A stretch of DNA of 64,000 nt from Micromonospora sp. CP22 (GTDB lineage: Bacteria > Actinomycetota > Actinomycetes > Mycobacteriales > Micromonosporaceae), in contig NZ_VCJO01000001.1 of assembly GCF_009712475.1 (NCBI RefSeq), forward strand, positions 659,840 to 723,839, given 5' to 3'. Of this stretch, positions 41,602-49,602 are shown one piece after another. The translations under genes were made by a program, and so were the position numbers. The notes under the pieces were generated by a model. It had not been told where the DNA came from. It worked only from the letters and a program-made list of their open reading frames with translations, and made no database searches. Each line of letters starts with the position of its first letter. Position 1 is the stretch's first letter.

Positions 41602-41701
41602 AGCGTGTGCGTCCGACTGGTGAACCACCAGATGTGATCGGACTACGGTCGGTTCTTCACCGACCGGCTCGGTGAACCACCGGCGGGCCGAAAAGTGCCC
41701 A

Positions 41702-42517
41702 CTACCAGCGATCGACAAACTGTGAATCAAGCCACTCACGGAAGCGCGCGACCAGGTCGCCGTCGGTGCTCGGCCAGTCGTACTGACCGGTCATCGCCAG
41801 CACGCCCAGGACCACCGCACCGAGGCCGAAGGCGATGCCCAACAGCGCGTCGGACTTGCCGGCGATGTGCCGCCGACGGGTGGCGATCAGCCCGAGCACG
41901 GCGAGCACCGCCCCGAACGCGCCCAGCGCGATGCCGTACCCGGCGAGCGCGCCGGTGAGCACGAACAGGATGCCGCCGACGCCCACGATCAGGCCGAGCG
42001 TCGCCAGCAGACTGGCCCGTGGTCGCGGTCCGACCGGCGTCGCCGGGACGTCCCGGTTGGCGTCACCGGCGGGGCCCCGGTCCTCGTCGACCGGGTTGAC
42101 CGGCCGGTCGCTGTCGTCGATCCGCTCCCGGTCGGCGGTACGGCCCACTTCGGCCCGGTCGCCGTCGAGACGGGGGTCACGCTCGTCGACAGTCCGGTCG
42201 CGATCCGCGGTCCCGGTGGTGGTACGGGCCCGGGAGGAGCCGTGAACGGTGGACCGTGCGGTGGCGGCCCGGGCCTCGGCGGCCCGTCGCGCGTCGGCCC
42301 GGCTGTCCGCCGAGTCATCCACGGTGGCCCGGCCAGCGGCGGTGCTGCCGTCGGCCGGTGCGCGGCGGGTGGTGCTGTCGGCGGCCGGTGTGCCGCCGTC
42401 GGAGCGGCCCTCGGCGTCGGTTCGCCCGTCGGGACGGGTGTCGGTGGCGACCGTCCCGCCCCGACCGTCTGCCGGCGGCGTCGGTTCGTCCCGACGTGAC
42501 AGCGAAGGAAATCTCAT
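41702..42517 (-). CDS. membrane protein with long charged N-terminal tail
   Basis: A 271-residue protein. Residues 1-165 are disordered and rich in Asp, Arg, Thr and Ala (for example TRPDGRTDAEGRSDGG and GTADRDRTVDERDPRLDGD). Three membrane segments follow, roughly LLATLGLIVGVGGILFVLTG, GYGIALGAFGAVLAVLGLI and LLGIAFGLGAVVLGVLAM, and then a polar C-terminus ending FREWLDSQFVDRW. I do not recognise the family; the membrane part resembles DUF4190-type proteins. The ATG at 42517 has a near-perfect GGAGGTGA ribosome-binding site, which points to high translation. Confidence 0.75.
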   Translation of the reverse strand: MRFPSLSRRDEPTPPADGRGGTVATDTRPDGRTDAEGRSDGGTPAADSTTRRAPADGSTAAGRATVDDSADSRADARRAAEARAATARSTVHGSSRARTTTGTADRDRTVDERDPRLDGDRAEVGRTADRERIDDSDRPVNPVDEDRGPAGDANRDVPATPVGPRPRASLLATLGLIVGVGGILFVLTGALAGYGIALGAFGAVLAVLGLIATRRRHIAGKSDALLGIAFGLGAVVLGVLAMTGQYDWPSTDGDLVARFREWLDSQFVDRW

Positions 42518-42619
42518 AGGTTCACCTCCTGATCGATGCGTGGACGGCGGCATCAGCCCCGTATCGCCAGCCACGCCACAACACCCCGGAGGTACCCCCA
42601 CCCCGCTGCGCCGACACCC

Positions 42620-42638
42620 GTTCCCGCCACGCGGGAAC
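42620..42638 (-). terminator. hairpin downstream of the SDR gene
   Basis: GTTCCCGC (42620-42627), loop CAC, GCGGGAAC (42631-42638), 8 bp past the SDR stop. Confidence 0.6.
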
Positions 42639-42645
42639 AGGTGAC

Positions 42646-43335
42646 TCAGCGAGGGCGGGTCAGGCAGGCCAGGGCGGAGGTGAGGAGGGCCAGGCGGCGG
42701 GGGCGGGAGACCAGGACGGGACGGCTGCGGACACAGCGCACGAGGATCTCCACGGCCCGCTCGACCGGGATCATCAACGGCCGGGACGAGCCCTTGGCCA
42801 TCTTGGTGTCCACGAAACCGAACCGCACGGTGGTCACGTGCACGCCATGCCGCCGCAGCGCCGCCGACAGGCCCATCAGGTACGACGACAGCCCGGCCTT
42901 CGAACCCGCGTACCCGGGGGCCTCGCCGGAGACGAGCCGGTCGGCGAGGCTGGAGATCCCGATCAGGTGCCCCTCACCGGTGGCCAGCATTCTCGGCACC
43001 ACCACGGCAGCGGTGCGTACCGCGCCCATCAGGTTGACCTCGAAGGTGCGCGTCTGCGTGTCCAGGTCGGTCGGGTCGACCGGCTCGCCGATGCCGGCGG
43101 CGTAGACGCACAGGTCCAGGCCGCCGAGTTCGTCGACCGCCTTGCCCAGCACCTGCGGATAGTCCGGCGCGGTGACGTCGACGGTGTGGTGGGTGTACGT
43201 CGGGACGATGATCGTGTTGTCCCGCCGGGACAGCCCGGTGACCAGCCAACCGTCGGCGAGGAGTCTGCGGGTGAACGCCAGCCCGATCCCGTCGCTGTTG
43301 CCGATCACCACCGCACGGCGCATCCGAACCGTCAT
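42646..43335 (-). CDS. short-chain dehydrogenase/reductase
   Basis: A 229-residue SDR with the cofactor motif VVIGNSDGIGLAF (a GxxxGxG variant), Arg residues after strand 2 (SRRDN) that favour NADP, YAAGIGE in place of NNAG, the catalytic Ser in GISSLAD and YxxxK in YAGSKAG. The C-terminal part PRRLALLTSALACL is typical of SDRs of the DltE/YdfG-like group. The ATG at 43335 is used; ATG 43323 is possible. It is divergent from nei. Substrate unknown. Confidence 0.83.
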   Translation of the reverse strand: MTVRMRRAVVIGNSDGIGLAFTRRLLADGWLVTGLSRRDNTIIVPTYTHHTVDVTAPDYPQVLGKAVDELGGLDLCVYAAGIGEPVDPTDLDTQTRTFEVNLMGAVRTAAVVVPRMLATGEGHLIGISSLADRLVSGEAPGYAGSKAGLSSYLMGLSAALRRHGVHVTTVRFGFVDTKMAKGSSRPLMIPVERAVEILVRCVRSRPVLVSRPRRLALLTSALACLTRPR

Positions 43336-43470
43336 GACCCACTGCCCCTATCGAGTCGACGTGGCGCCCGCCCGTGCCGGCGGCTCGACCGGCAATTGAA
43401 CCAGACGGCGAGAAGGATTCCCTACCGTCGAGTAGCTCACGGCTCGATCGCTGCTCACCTGCCCGCTGGC

Positions 43471-43476
43471 TACGCT
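43471..43476 (+). promoter_or_regulatory. -10 element of the nei-like gene
   Basis: TACGCT ends 6 nt before the GTG at 43483. Confidence 0.45.
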
Positions 43477-43482
43477 TGACGC

Positions 43483-44292
43483 GTGCCAGAGGGACACACC
43501 ATCCATCGCCTGGCGGCCCGGCACGCCGAGTTGTTCGTCGGTGACAAGGTGCACGCCACCAGCCCGCAGGGGCGGTTCGCCGACGGTGCCGCGCTGATCT
43601 CCGGGACGGTGCTGGAGGGCACCGAGGCGTACGGCAAGCATCTGCTGCACCACCACGCCGGTGAGTTGGCGCTGCACGTGCACCTCGGCCTCTACGGCAA
43701 GGTCACCGATGGTGACGGTGAGCCGCCGGAGCCGGTGGGGCAGATCCGCCTCCGACTGACCAGCGACCGGCACTGGCTCGACCTGCGCGGCCCGACCGCC
43801 TGTGAGCTGCTCAGCCCGCCCGAGGTGGCGGCGCTGCGGGCCCGACTCGGCCCGGATCCGCTGCGCGCCGATGCCGACCCGGACCGGGCGTACGCCCGGA
43901 TCTCGCGCAGCGCGACGCCGCTGGCCGCGCTGCTGCTGGACCAGTCGGTGGTGGCCGGCACGGGTTTGATCTTCGTGACCGAGGCGTTGTTCCGCGCGGG
44001 GCTGTCGCCGAGGCTGCCCGGCCGGGAGCTGACCCGGGCTGGCTGGCAGGTGCTCTGGGCCGATCTGGTGGAGCTGATGACACGCGCGGTCGCCACCGGC
44101 CGGATCGACACCGTCCGCGACGCCCACCTGCCCGAGGCGATGGGTCGCCCGGCCCGCGTCGACCGGCACGGCGGAGAGGTGTACGTCTACCGTCGCCCGG
44201 GCCAGCCCTGTCACGTCTGCCGCACGCCGGTCAGCCGAGGCACCATCACTGCCCGCAACCTCTACTGGTGCGCCACCTGCCAGGCCGCCTGA
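43483..44292 (+). CDS. nei: Fpg/Nei-family DNA glycosylase (Nei1-like)
   Basis: This 269-residue base-excision repair enzyme removes oxidised pyrimidines and cuts the abasic site. After removal of Met the N-terminal Pro (PEGHTIHR) is the catalytic nucleophile, with Glu3 beside it; EAYGKHLLHHH carries the conserved Lys. A helix-two-turn-helix (LLDQSVVAGTGLIFVTEALFRAG) and a C-terminal zinc finger (CHVCRTPVSRGTITARN, then CATC) complete the fold. A GTG start with TACGCT-N6 upstream suggests a leaderless message, which also fits the need for an exact N-terminal Pro. Confidence 0.93.
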   Translation: MPEGHTIHRLAARHAELFVGDKVHATSPQGRFADGAALISGTVLEGTEAYGKHLLHHHAGELALHVHLGLYGKVTDGDGEPPEPVGQIRLRLTSDRHWLDLRGPTACELLSPPEVAALRARLGPDPLRADADPDRAYARISRSATPLAALLLDQSVVAGTGLIFVTEALFRAGLSPRLPGRELTRAGWQVLWADLVELMTRAVATGRIDTVRDAHLPEAMGRPARVDRHGGEVYVYRRPGQPCHVCRTPVSRGTITARNLYWCATCQAA

Positions 44293-44344
44293 GACCCTGG
44301 GCGGATCGTGCCGCCCATCCGCCCGCAGGTGCCCGGCCAGGGTC
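44293..44344. terminator. compound inverted repeat between convergent genes
   Basis: GACCCTGG (44293-44300) pairs with CCAGGGTC (44337-44344); inside, GGGCGGAT (44299-44306) pairs with ATCCGCCC (44317-44324). It fills the gap between the nei-like gene and the kinase gene. Confidence 0.6.
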
Positions 44345-44348
44345 CGCG

Positions 44349-45221
44349 CTACCCGACGAGCCAGCGGACCACCTCGACGTGGTCGGTGAAGACGCGGTCA
44401 CCGTCGATGCTCCAGGCCGTGGTCTGAGCGATCGTCCAGCCGCGTACCCGGTCGCGGTCCAGCCCCAACTCGGCGCTGAGGCGGTCCAGTCGGCGACGGA
44501 CGGCGGTCGGGGAGTGACCCAGCTCGGTACCGCGCACCATCGGCACCACCGAGAACTCCCGCTCGCCGAGCAGTGGCTTGGGGTCGATCACCAGCCACGG
44601 TTCGCGTGCCGCGCTGAGCACGTTGGCGGCGTGCAGGTCCTGGTTGACCAGGACCTGCTCACCCTGGCTGCCGGCCAGCGCACCGAGTAGGTCGAGCGCG
44701 AGATCGACCAGTCGCCGCTCGTACGGCCGTCCGGTGCGTTCCCACTTGACCGGCAGCCGGTCCGCCCAGCCGGCAGCCGCCTCCGTCAACGGCGTGAACG
44801 GCTCACCGGCCGGCACCCAGAGGCGGGGGAGCAGCGCCACCACGGCGTCGAGCGCCTCGTCGAGCGGTAACGCGTGCAACGGTGTGCCGGGGTCACAGCG
44901 CTCCACCAGCAGTGCCCGCAGGTCGGGGTCGTGGGCGAGCAGCCGGACGGCACCGTCGCCGTCCCAGTGGCGTAACGCGGTCGCCTCGTGCTCGCTCTCG
45001 GCGTCCGGAAACTGCACCTTGAGCACCGCCCGGGTGCCGTCCGGCAGGTCGGCCGGCATCGCCAGCGAGGCGAAGGCGTACCCGAAGGGCGCACCGAGCC
45101 GCAGCGACCAGCGTCGGGCACAGGTGGCCAACAGTTCCGGCAGCTCGGCCAACCACTGCGGACCGCCCGGCATGCCGTGCAACCAGGTCAACCCGTCGGG
45201 AATCCGCAGCACGCCGGTCAT
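44349..45221 (-). CDS. aminoglycoside/hydroxyurea phosphotransferase family (APH(6)-like)
   Basis: A 290-residue kinase of the APH_6_hur family, which includes streptomycin 6-phosphotransferases and the hydroxyurea-resistance kinase. It has a small ATP-binding lobe (GTRAVLKVQFPDAESEHEATAL with the conserved Lys and Glu), the catalytic loop VNQDLHAANVL and the metal motif LVIDPKPLLGE. The ATG at 45221 has AGGA about 8 nt upstream. In a soil actinomycete it may confer self-resistance or act on a metabolite; the sequence alone cannot prove drug resistance. It is convergent with nei. Confidence 0.85.
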   Translation of the reverse strand: MTGVLRIPDGLTWLHGMPGGPQWLAELPELLATCARRWSLRLGAPFGYAFASLAMPADLPDGTRAVLKVQFPDAESEHEATALRHWDGDGAVRLLAHDPDLRALLVERCDPGTPLHALPLDEALDAVVALLPRLWVPAGEPFTPLTEAAAGWADRLPVKWERTGRPYERRLVDLALDLLGALAGSQGEQVLVNQDLHAANVLSAAREPWLVIDPKPLLGEREFSVVPMVRGTELGHSPTAVRRRLDRLSAELGLDRDRVRGWTIAQTTAWSIDGDRVFTDHVEVVRWLVG

Positions 45222-45339
45222 CGGCTCATCCTGGCCGAGCCCGACCTGACGGCACAACACGGCTCAACCGGCCGCACCCGGCTGTCCCCGCGGGTTGCCG
45301 CACGCGCACTCACCACCGCCGAACCCGCCATGCTCACCC

Positions 45340-46764
45340 TCAGCGCAGGCGGCGGATGTCGCCGTAGGCGCGATAGAAGCCGCCCCGGCCGGACTCGCGG
45401 ACCTCGGTGACCAGGTAGCGCGCCCCGGGCTCGCGGATGCCCTTGGGGAACTGCACCGACCAGTCCGGGCGGTAGCCGCTGGAGAGCACGTGGACCCGCA
45501 GCCGCCCGCCCTGCTCGACACACTCGACCACCACGCCGCCGCCGGTGTCGCCGACCACCTCGACCTGGGTCACGGCGGCGGGCTCCGGCAACCGGGCCGG
45601 GGCCTTGACGTCGACCACCTCCGGCACGCTGCCCGCCTCCGCCGCCCGGATCGCCGGCTCGCTGGCGTCGATGCAGGCCAGGTGCCCGCTGGTGGTCACC
45701 ACGTAGAGGCGCTGGTCGTGGTACTGCATGGAGTACGCCGAACCGCAGCCGGTGCCGAGCTTCCACAGCCGGGTGCCGTCGGCGGCGAAGCAGTAGATCG
45801 AGGACTGGCTGTCCCCGGCGAAGACGTAGCGGCCGTCGGAGGCGGTGGCGCAGGAGAAGACCGGCGCGTCGGCCCGGTAGGTCCGCGTCGCGGAACCGCC
45901 GTGCTTGCCGAGCCGGACGACCTCGCGGGTGGCGGTGCCGGCGAAGACGGCGTCGCGTTCCTGCCAGCCGAAGAGCACCGAGCCGGTGCGGGTGTGCCAC
46001 AACTCCTGGCCGGTGCGCCAGTCGTAGCCGGTCACCCCCGCCGAGTCGCCGTGGTAGACGGCGTCGGCGTCGCAGCGCACCATCCAGGCCGACCGGCCGC
46101 GTCCTGCGCGTCGCCAGAGGAACTCGTCCTCGTGGTCGATGGCGGCGATCCCGCCGTCGGCGTCGGAGACACCCAGCACGCCGTCGTGGATGTCGAGCCA
46201 GTAGATGTCGATGTCGGGCACGATCGCGTACGCCACCCGGGGGATCTTGCCGGAGAGGTCGTAGACGTTGCCGTCGTCGCAGCCGGCGTAGATCCAGGCG
46301 TCGTCGGCGACGATGCACTTGACCCCGTCGGGGAGGCGGACCTGGTCGAGCACGCGGGCGTCGTGGTCGAGAGTGGTGATCACACCCTGCTCGTTGCCCA
46401 CCATGCAGGTGCGCCCGTCGACGAAGATGCCGAAGGCCGGTGCGCCGGATTCGTACCGCCAGAGCACGGGGGCGGTGCGGGCGGTCGAGCGGGTGCTGAC
46501 GATCTGCCGCCGGGAGACGGCCCGCTTCTGGCGTACGCCGGGCACCGCCGGGGCGTATCCCCTGCGGACCTTCTCGCCGATCTTCTTCGCGGCGGCGGCC
46601 CGGGCCCGCGCGTTGTCGGGGTAGCCGGTGCTCTTGACCTGGCCCTGGTCGCCGATCCGCCCGTAGCGCACAGTCATCGTGGTGTCATCGACCACCACCT
46701 CATAGAACTTGTGCGCTGAACCGTCCACTTCGGACAGCTCAAGGTAAGTCGTCTCCTGCGACAT
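45340..46764 (-). CDS. WGR-domain protein with beta-propeller repeats
   Basis: A 474-residue protein. The N-terminal WGR domain (about 5-75) contains HKFYEVVVDDTTMTVRYGRIG; WGR domains occur in PARP and in bacterial MolR-type regulators and bind DNA ends or nucleic acid. The remainder is a series of PQQ/WD-like blades with repeating WxY, D-x-x-x and G-x-V elements (WRYESGAPAFGIFVDGRTCMVG, WIYAGCDDGNVYDLSG, VYHGDSAGVTGYDWRTGQELW, YVFAGDSQSSIYCFAADGTRLW). No signal peptide. The ATG at 46764 has GGAGGAAC upstream. Function unknown; the fusion suggests nucleic-acid-linked scaffolding. Confidence 0.8.
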   Translation of the reverse strand: MSQETTYLELSEVDGSAHKFYEVVVDDTTMTVRYGRIGDQGQVKSTGYPDNARARAAAAKKIGEKVRRGYAPAVPGVRQKRAVSRRQIVSTRSTARTAPVLWRYESGAPAFGIFVDGRTCMVGNEQGVITTLDHDARVLDQVRLPDGVKCIVADDAWIYAGCDDGNVYDLSGKIPRVAYAIVPDIDIYWLDIHDGVLGVSDADGGIAAIDHEDEFLWRRAGRGRSAWMVRCDADAVYHGDSAGVTGYDWRTGQELWHTRTGSVLFGWQERDAVFAGTATREVVRLGKHGGSATRTYRADAPVFSCATASDGRYVFAGDSQSSIYCFAADGTRLWKLGTGCGSAYSMQYHDQRLYVVTTSGHLACIDASEPAIRAAEAGSVPEVVDVKAPARLPEPAAVTQVEVVGDTGGGVVVECVEQGGRLRVHVLSSGYRPDWSVQFPKGIREPGARYLVTEVRESGRGGFYRAYGDIRRLR

Positions 46765-46816
46765 GGGTGTTCCTCCGAGGGGTTCGCGTCAGCCCTGACC
46801 GGGCGGCGCGTACACG

Positions 46817-48223
46817 CTAACCCCTGCCACTGACAGAACCGGGCGCGCGGGGATCGGCGGCGAGCGCGTCGACGGCCTTGCGGGCCGCGACCAGCACCGG
46901 ATCCCAGACCGGGGCGTACGGCGGGGCGTAGCCGAGGTCGAGTGCGGTCATGTCGTCCACCGTCATCTTGTTCCACAGCGCCACGGCAAGGGTGTCGATC
47001 CGCTTCGCCGCCTCCGACCAGCCGACGATCTGGGCGCCCAGCAACCGCCCGCTCGGCCGCTCCGCGATCAGCTTCACCGTCATCTGCCGGGATCCGGGGT
47101 AGTAGCCGGCGCGGTTCGTCGACCGGGCGATCACCGAGACGAACTCGAATCCGGCCATCCGGGCCTCCCGCTCCCGCAGGCCGGTGCGACCCACCTCCAG
47201 CTCGCACACCTTCGTCACGGCGGTGCCGATCACTCCCGCGAAGGTGGCGTACCCGCCGCCGATGTTGATCCCGGCGACCCGGCCCTGCTTGTTGGCGTGG
47301 GTGCCCAGCGGCACGTGCACCGGCAGTCCGCTGACCTTGTGCAGGGTCTCCACACAGTCTCCGGCGGCCCACACGCCGGGCACCCCGGACACCCGCATCC
47401 GGCGGTCCACCCTGATCCCGCCGGTCGGCCCGAGCGGCAGGCCGGCAGCGGCGGCCAACTCGGTGTTCGGGCTCACGCCGAGACCGAGCACCACCAGGTC
47501 GGCCGGAATCGACCCCTGGTCGGTGACCACCTCGCAGACCCGGCCGTCGCGCTCCGTCAGCCCGGTGACCCGCACGCCGGTGCGGATGTCCACCCCCAGA
47601 CCGCGCATCGCATCGGTGACCAGCCGGGCCATGTCCGGGTCGACGGTCGACATCGGCTGCTCGTCACGCTCGACCAGGGTGACCGACAGGCCGCGGCGAA
47701 CCAGTGCCTCGGCCATCTCGACCCCGATGTAGCCGCCGCCGACCACCACCGCCCGCCGGGGCGGTGGGTCCGCCTCCAGCCAGGCACGCAGCGCCGAGCC
47801 GTCGTCGAGGGTCTGCACCCCGAACACGCCCGCCGCGTCGGTGTGCGCCCAGGCCGGCTTCTTCGGCACCGCCCCGGCGGCGTACATGAGGGTGTCGAAC
47901 CGCTCGCGGACCTCGCCGCCGCCGTCCAGGTCGCGGGCGACCACCTCGCGACGGACCAGGTCGATCCCGACCACCTCGTGCCGCAGCCGCACGTCGATGG
48001 CGTAGTCCTCGCGGTGCGTGCGGGGCGACCGGGTCACCAGCTGCTCCCGGTCGGTGACCAGTCCGCTGATCCAGTACGGGATCCCGCAGGCCGAGTACGA
48101 CGTGAAGTGCCCGCGTTCGAAGGCCACGATCTCCAGGTCGTCGGTGCCCCGGCGTCGACGCGCCTGCGCCGCGGCCGACATGCCGGCCGCGTCCGCGCCG
48201 ATGACGATCAACCGTTCCGCCAC
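46817..48223 (-). CDS. CoA-disulfide reductase/NADH oxidase-like flavoprotein
   Basis: A 468-residue pyridine-nucleotide disulfide oxidoreductase. It has FAD-binding VIGADAAGMSAAAQARRR, the active-site single cysteine C46 in SYSACGIPYW, the NAD(P)H site VVVGGGYIGVEMAEALVRRG, the FAD motif GVWAAGDC and the C-terminal dimerisation domain. A single cysteine in S-x-x-C-G-x-P-Y is the pattern of CoA-disulfide reductases, CoA-dependent NADH oxidases and polysulfide reductases; no rhodanese domain is fused here. A GTG start at 48223 follows GGGTGATG. It lies 14 bp downstream of the YbdK-like ligase gene on the same strand, so the two likely form an operon. Confidence 0.88.
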   Translation of the reverse strand: MAERLIVIGADAAGMSAAAQARRRRGTDDLEIVAFERGHFTSYSACGIPYWISGLVTDREQLVTRSPRTHREDYAIDVRLRHEVVGIDLVRREVVARDLDGGGEVRERFDTLMYAAGAVPKKPAWAHTDAAGVFGVQTLDDGSALRAWLEADPPPRRAVVVGGGYIGVEMAEALVRRGLSVTLVERDEQPMSTVDPDMARLVTDAMRGLGVDIRTGVRVTGLTERDGRVCEVVTDQGSIPADLVVLGLGVSPNTELAAAAGLPLGPTGGIRVDRRMRVSGVPGVWAAGDCVETLHKVSGLPVHVPLGTHANKQGRVAGINIGGGYATFAGVIGTAVTKVCELEVGRTGLREREARMAGFEFVSVIARSTNRAGYYPGSRQMTVKLIAERPSGRLLGAQIVGWSEAAKRIDTLAVALWNKMTVDDMTALDLGYAPPYAPVWDPVLVAARKAVDALAADPRAPGSVSGRG

Positions 48224-48237
48224 GGCATCACCCTTCG

Positions 48238-49386
48238 TCAGGCCGGGCCCTCGCCCCGGGTCTGTCGTGCCACGTCCTCCACCACATCCTCCAACCGTCC
48301 GGTCCGCGCGTACACCGAACGCTGCCGTGCGGCGCCGCTGCCGTGCCGGCGCAGTCCCTCCAGCAGGCTGGTCACCTCGGCGAGGTCACCGTGTCGTTCC
48401 AGGGCCGGGCCGAGTCGCCCGACGAGCTGGTGCAGCACGTCCCAAGCCGGCCGCAGTTCGCCGCTGGACAGGTCGACCGCCTCGCCCTCCAACCCGTCGT
48501 GGGCGGCCCGCCAGTGCGCGCCGACCAACAGGTGGTGGTCGGTGGGCAGCGGCGGCCGCCCGGCGGCGATGTCGTCGAGCGCGGTGGCCACCAGCCCACG
48601 GACCAGCGCGGCGACCAGGACCGCGTCGTCGACGGTCGGGCAGACGTCACCGATGCGCAGTTCCACCGTCGGATACTTGGCCGACAGGCGGGCGTACCAG
48701 TACAGCATCCCCTCATCGAGCATCACGCCGCTGGCGATCAGCTGACGGATCAGTCGCTGGTAGTGCTCGTGGGAGACCAGGTAGGGCGTCGGCGCGACCG
48801 ACGGCCAGCGCTCCCACTCGACCGACCGCCAACTGGCGTAGCCGGTGTCCGCTCCCCGGGAGAACGGCGAGTTGGCGGTGATCGCGTGCAGGATCGGCAG
48901 CCACGGCCGTACGTGGTTGAGCACCTGGACACCGGCGTCGGGGTCCGGCACACCGACGTGCACGTGCATCCCGTTGTTACCCGGCCCGGGCACCAGGAGC
49001 CGGAACCGGGCGAGCATCCGGTCGAAGCGGGGCTTGTCGACCACCGGGGGCACCGGTCCGTCGATCGGTCCGGTGCCGATCGCCAGCAGTCGGGCACCGG
49101 CCCGCTCGGCGGCGTCGGCGAGCGCGGAGCGGAGCAGGCCGAGCGAGTGCCGGATCGAGGAGAGTTCCAATCCGGGTGGGCTGCCGATCTCGATCTGACT
49201 GGTCTGGAACTCCCGCTCGATCTGTCCCCGCAGTTCGGCGGGGACCTGCTCCAGCACCGCCTCGACGGCCGGCGTCGCCGCCCCGGAGTCCGGGTCGACG
49301 AGCAGGAACTCCTCCTCGACACCCACGGTGAGGAGGTCGGTTGACTCAGTCGTCGGTTCGGGGGCCGTCGCCGTCTGCCTGACCAT
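48238..49386 (-). CDS. carboxylate-amine ligase, YbdK/GCS2 family
   Basis: A 382-residue member of the glutamate-cysteine ligase type 2 family, which makes gamma-glutamyl or similar amide bonds with ATP. The motifs are TVGVEEEFLLVDPDSG, SQIEIGSPPGLELSSI, GNNGMHVHVGVPD, NSPFSRGADTGYASWRS and KYPTVELRIGDVCPT. No signal peptide. The ATG at 49386 gives the compact N-terminus; a longer reading from 49443 is possible. Actinobacterial homologues include EgtA of ergothioneine synthesis, but no other egt genes are near. It leads an operon with the CoA-disulfide-reductase-like gene, so a thiol-related role is an inference from context. Confidence 0.85.
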   Translation of the reverse strand: MVRQTATAPEPTTESTDLLTVGVEEEFLLVDPDSGAATPAVEAVLEQVPAELRGQIEREFQTSQIEIGSPPGLELSSIRHSLGLLRSALADAAERAGARLLAIGTGPIDGPVPPVVDKPRFDRMLARFRLLVPGPGNNGMHVHVGVPDPDAGVQVLNHVRPWLPILHAITANSPFSRGADTGYASWRSVEWERWPSVAPTPYLVSHEHYQRLIRQLIASGVMLDEGMLYWYARLSAKYPTVELRIGDVCPTVDDAVLVAALVRGLVATALDDIAAGRPPLPTDHHLLVGAHWRAAHDGLEGEAVDLSSGELRPAWDVLHQLVGRLGPALERHGDLAEVTSLLEGLRRHGSGAARQRSVYARTGRLEDVVEDVARQTRGEGPA

Positions 49387-49525
49387 CACTACCACCGTCC
49401 ACTCCTGCCGGTGGCGGGCTGTCCGCACCGGGTCGGCGGGCAATTACCCCCAGTGGTGGTACCCGGAAACGCCCGCCTGCGTGGCGCCGGGCGTTCGATC
49501 GTCGAGCGGGTCGTATCGATCGACA

Positions 49526-49554
49526 TTGACAACTGCCTGGGTGAGACGTACAAC
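49526..49554 (+). promoter_or_regulatory. consensus sigma-70 promoter of the GH16 gene
   Basis: TTGACA (49526-49531), a 17-bp spacer, then TACAAC (49549-49554). It is the best consensus promoter in the window and places the start point near 49561, inside the operator palindrome. Confidence 0.75.
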
Positions 49555-49557
49555 TCC

Positions 49558-49575
49558 TGAGAGAGCGCTCTCTCA
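49558..49575. promoter_or_regulatory. CelR/CebR-type (LacI-family) operator
   Basis: TGAGAGAGCGCTCTCTCA is a perfect 18-bp palindrome around GAGCGCTC. It resembles the TGGGAGCGCTCCCA box of CelR (Thermobifida) and CebR (Streptomyces), repressors released by cello-oligosaccharides. It overlaps the predicted transcription start, an ideal place for repression. The regulator gene is not in the window. Confidence 0.75.
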
Positions 49576-49602
49576 TTCCCGTCCCGCAGAGAGGCAAACC
49601 CC

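Noticed and set aside
41605..41701. Possible short gene in the gap between ddaH and the charged-tail membrane protein
   Set aside because: No frame with start context or recognisable product; the region holds repeats of the GGTGAACCACC word but nothing that codes convincingly.
45295..46719. A 474-codon plus-strand frame
   Set aside because: It is a shadow of the WGR/propeller gene on the minus strand.
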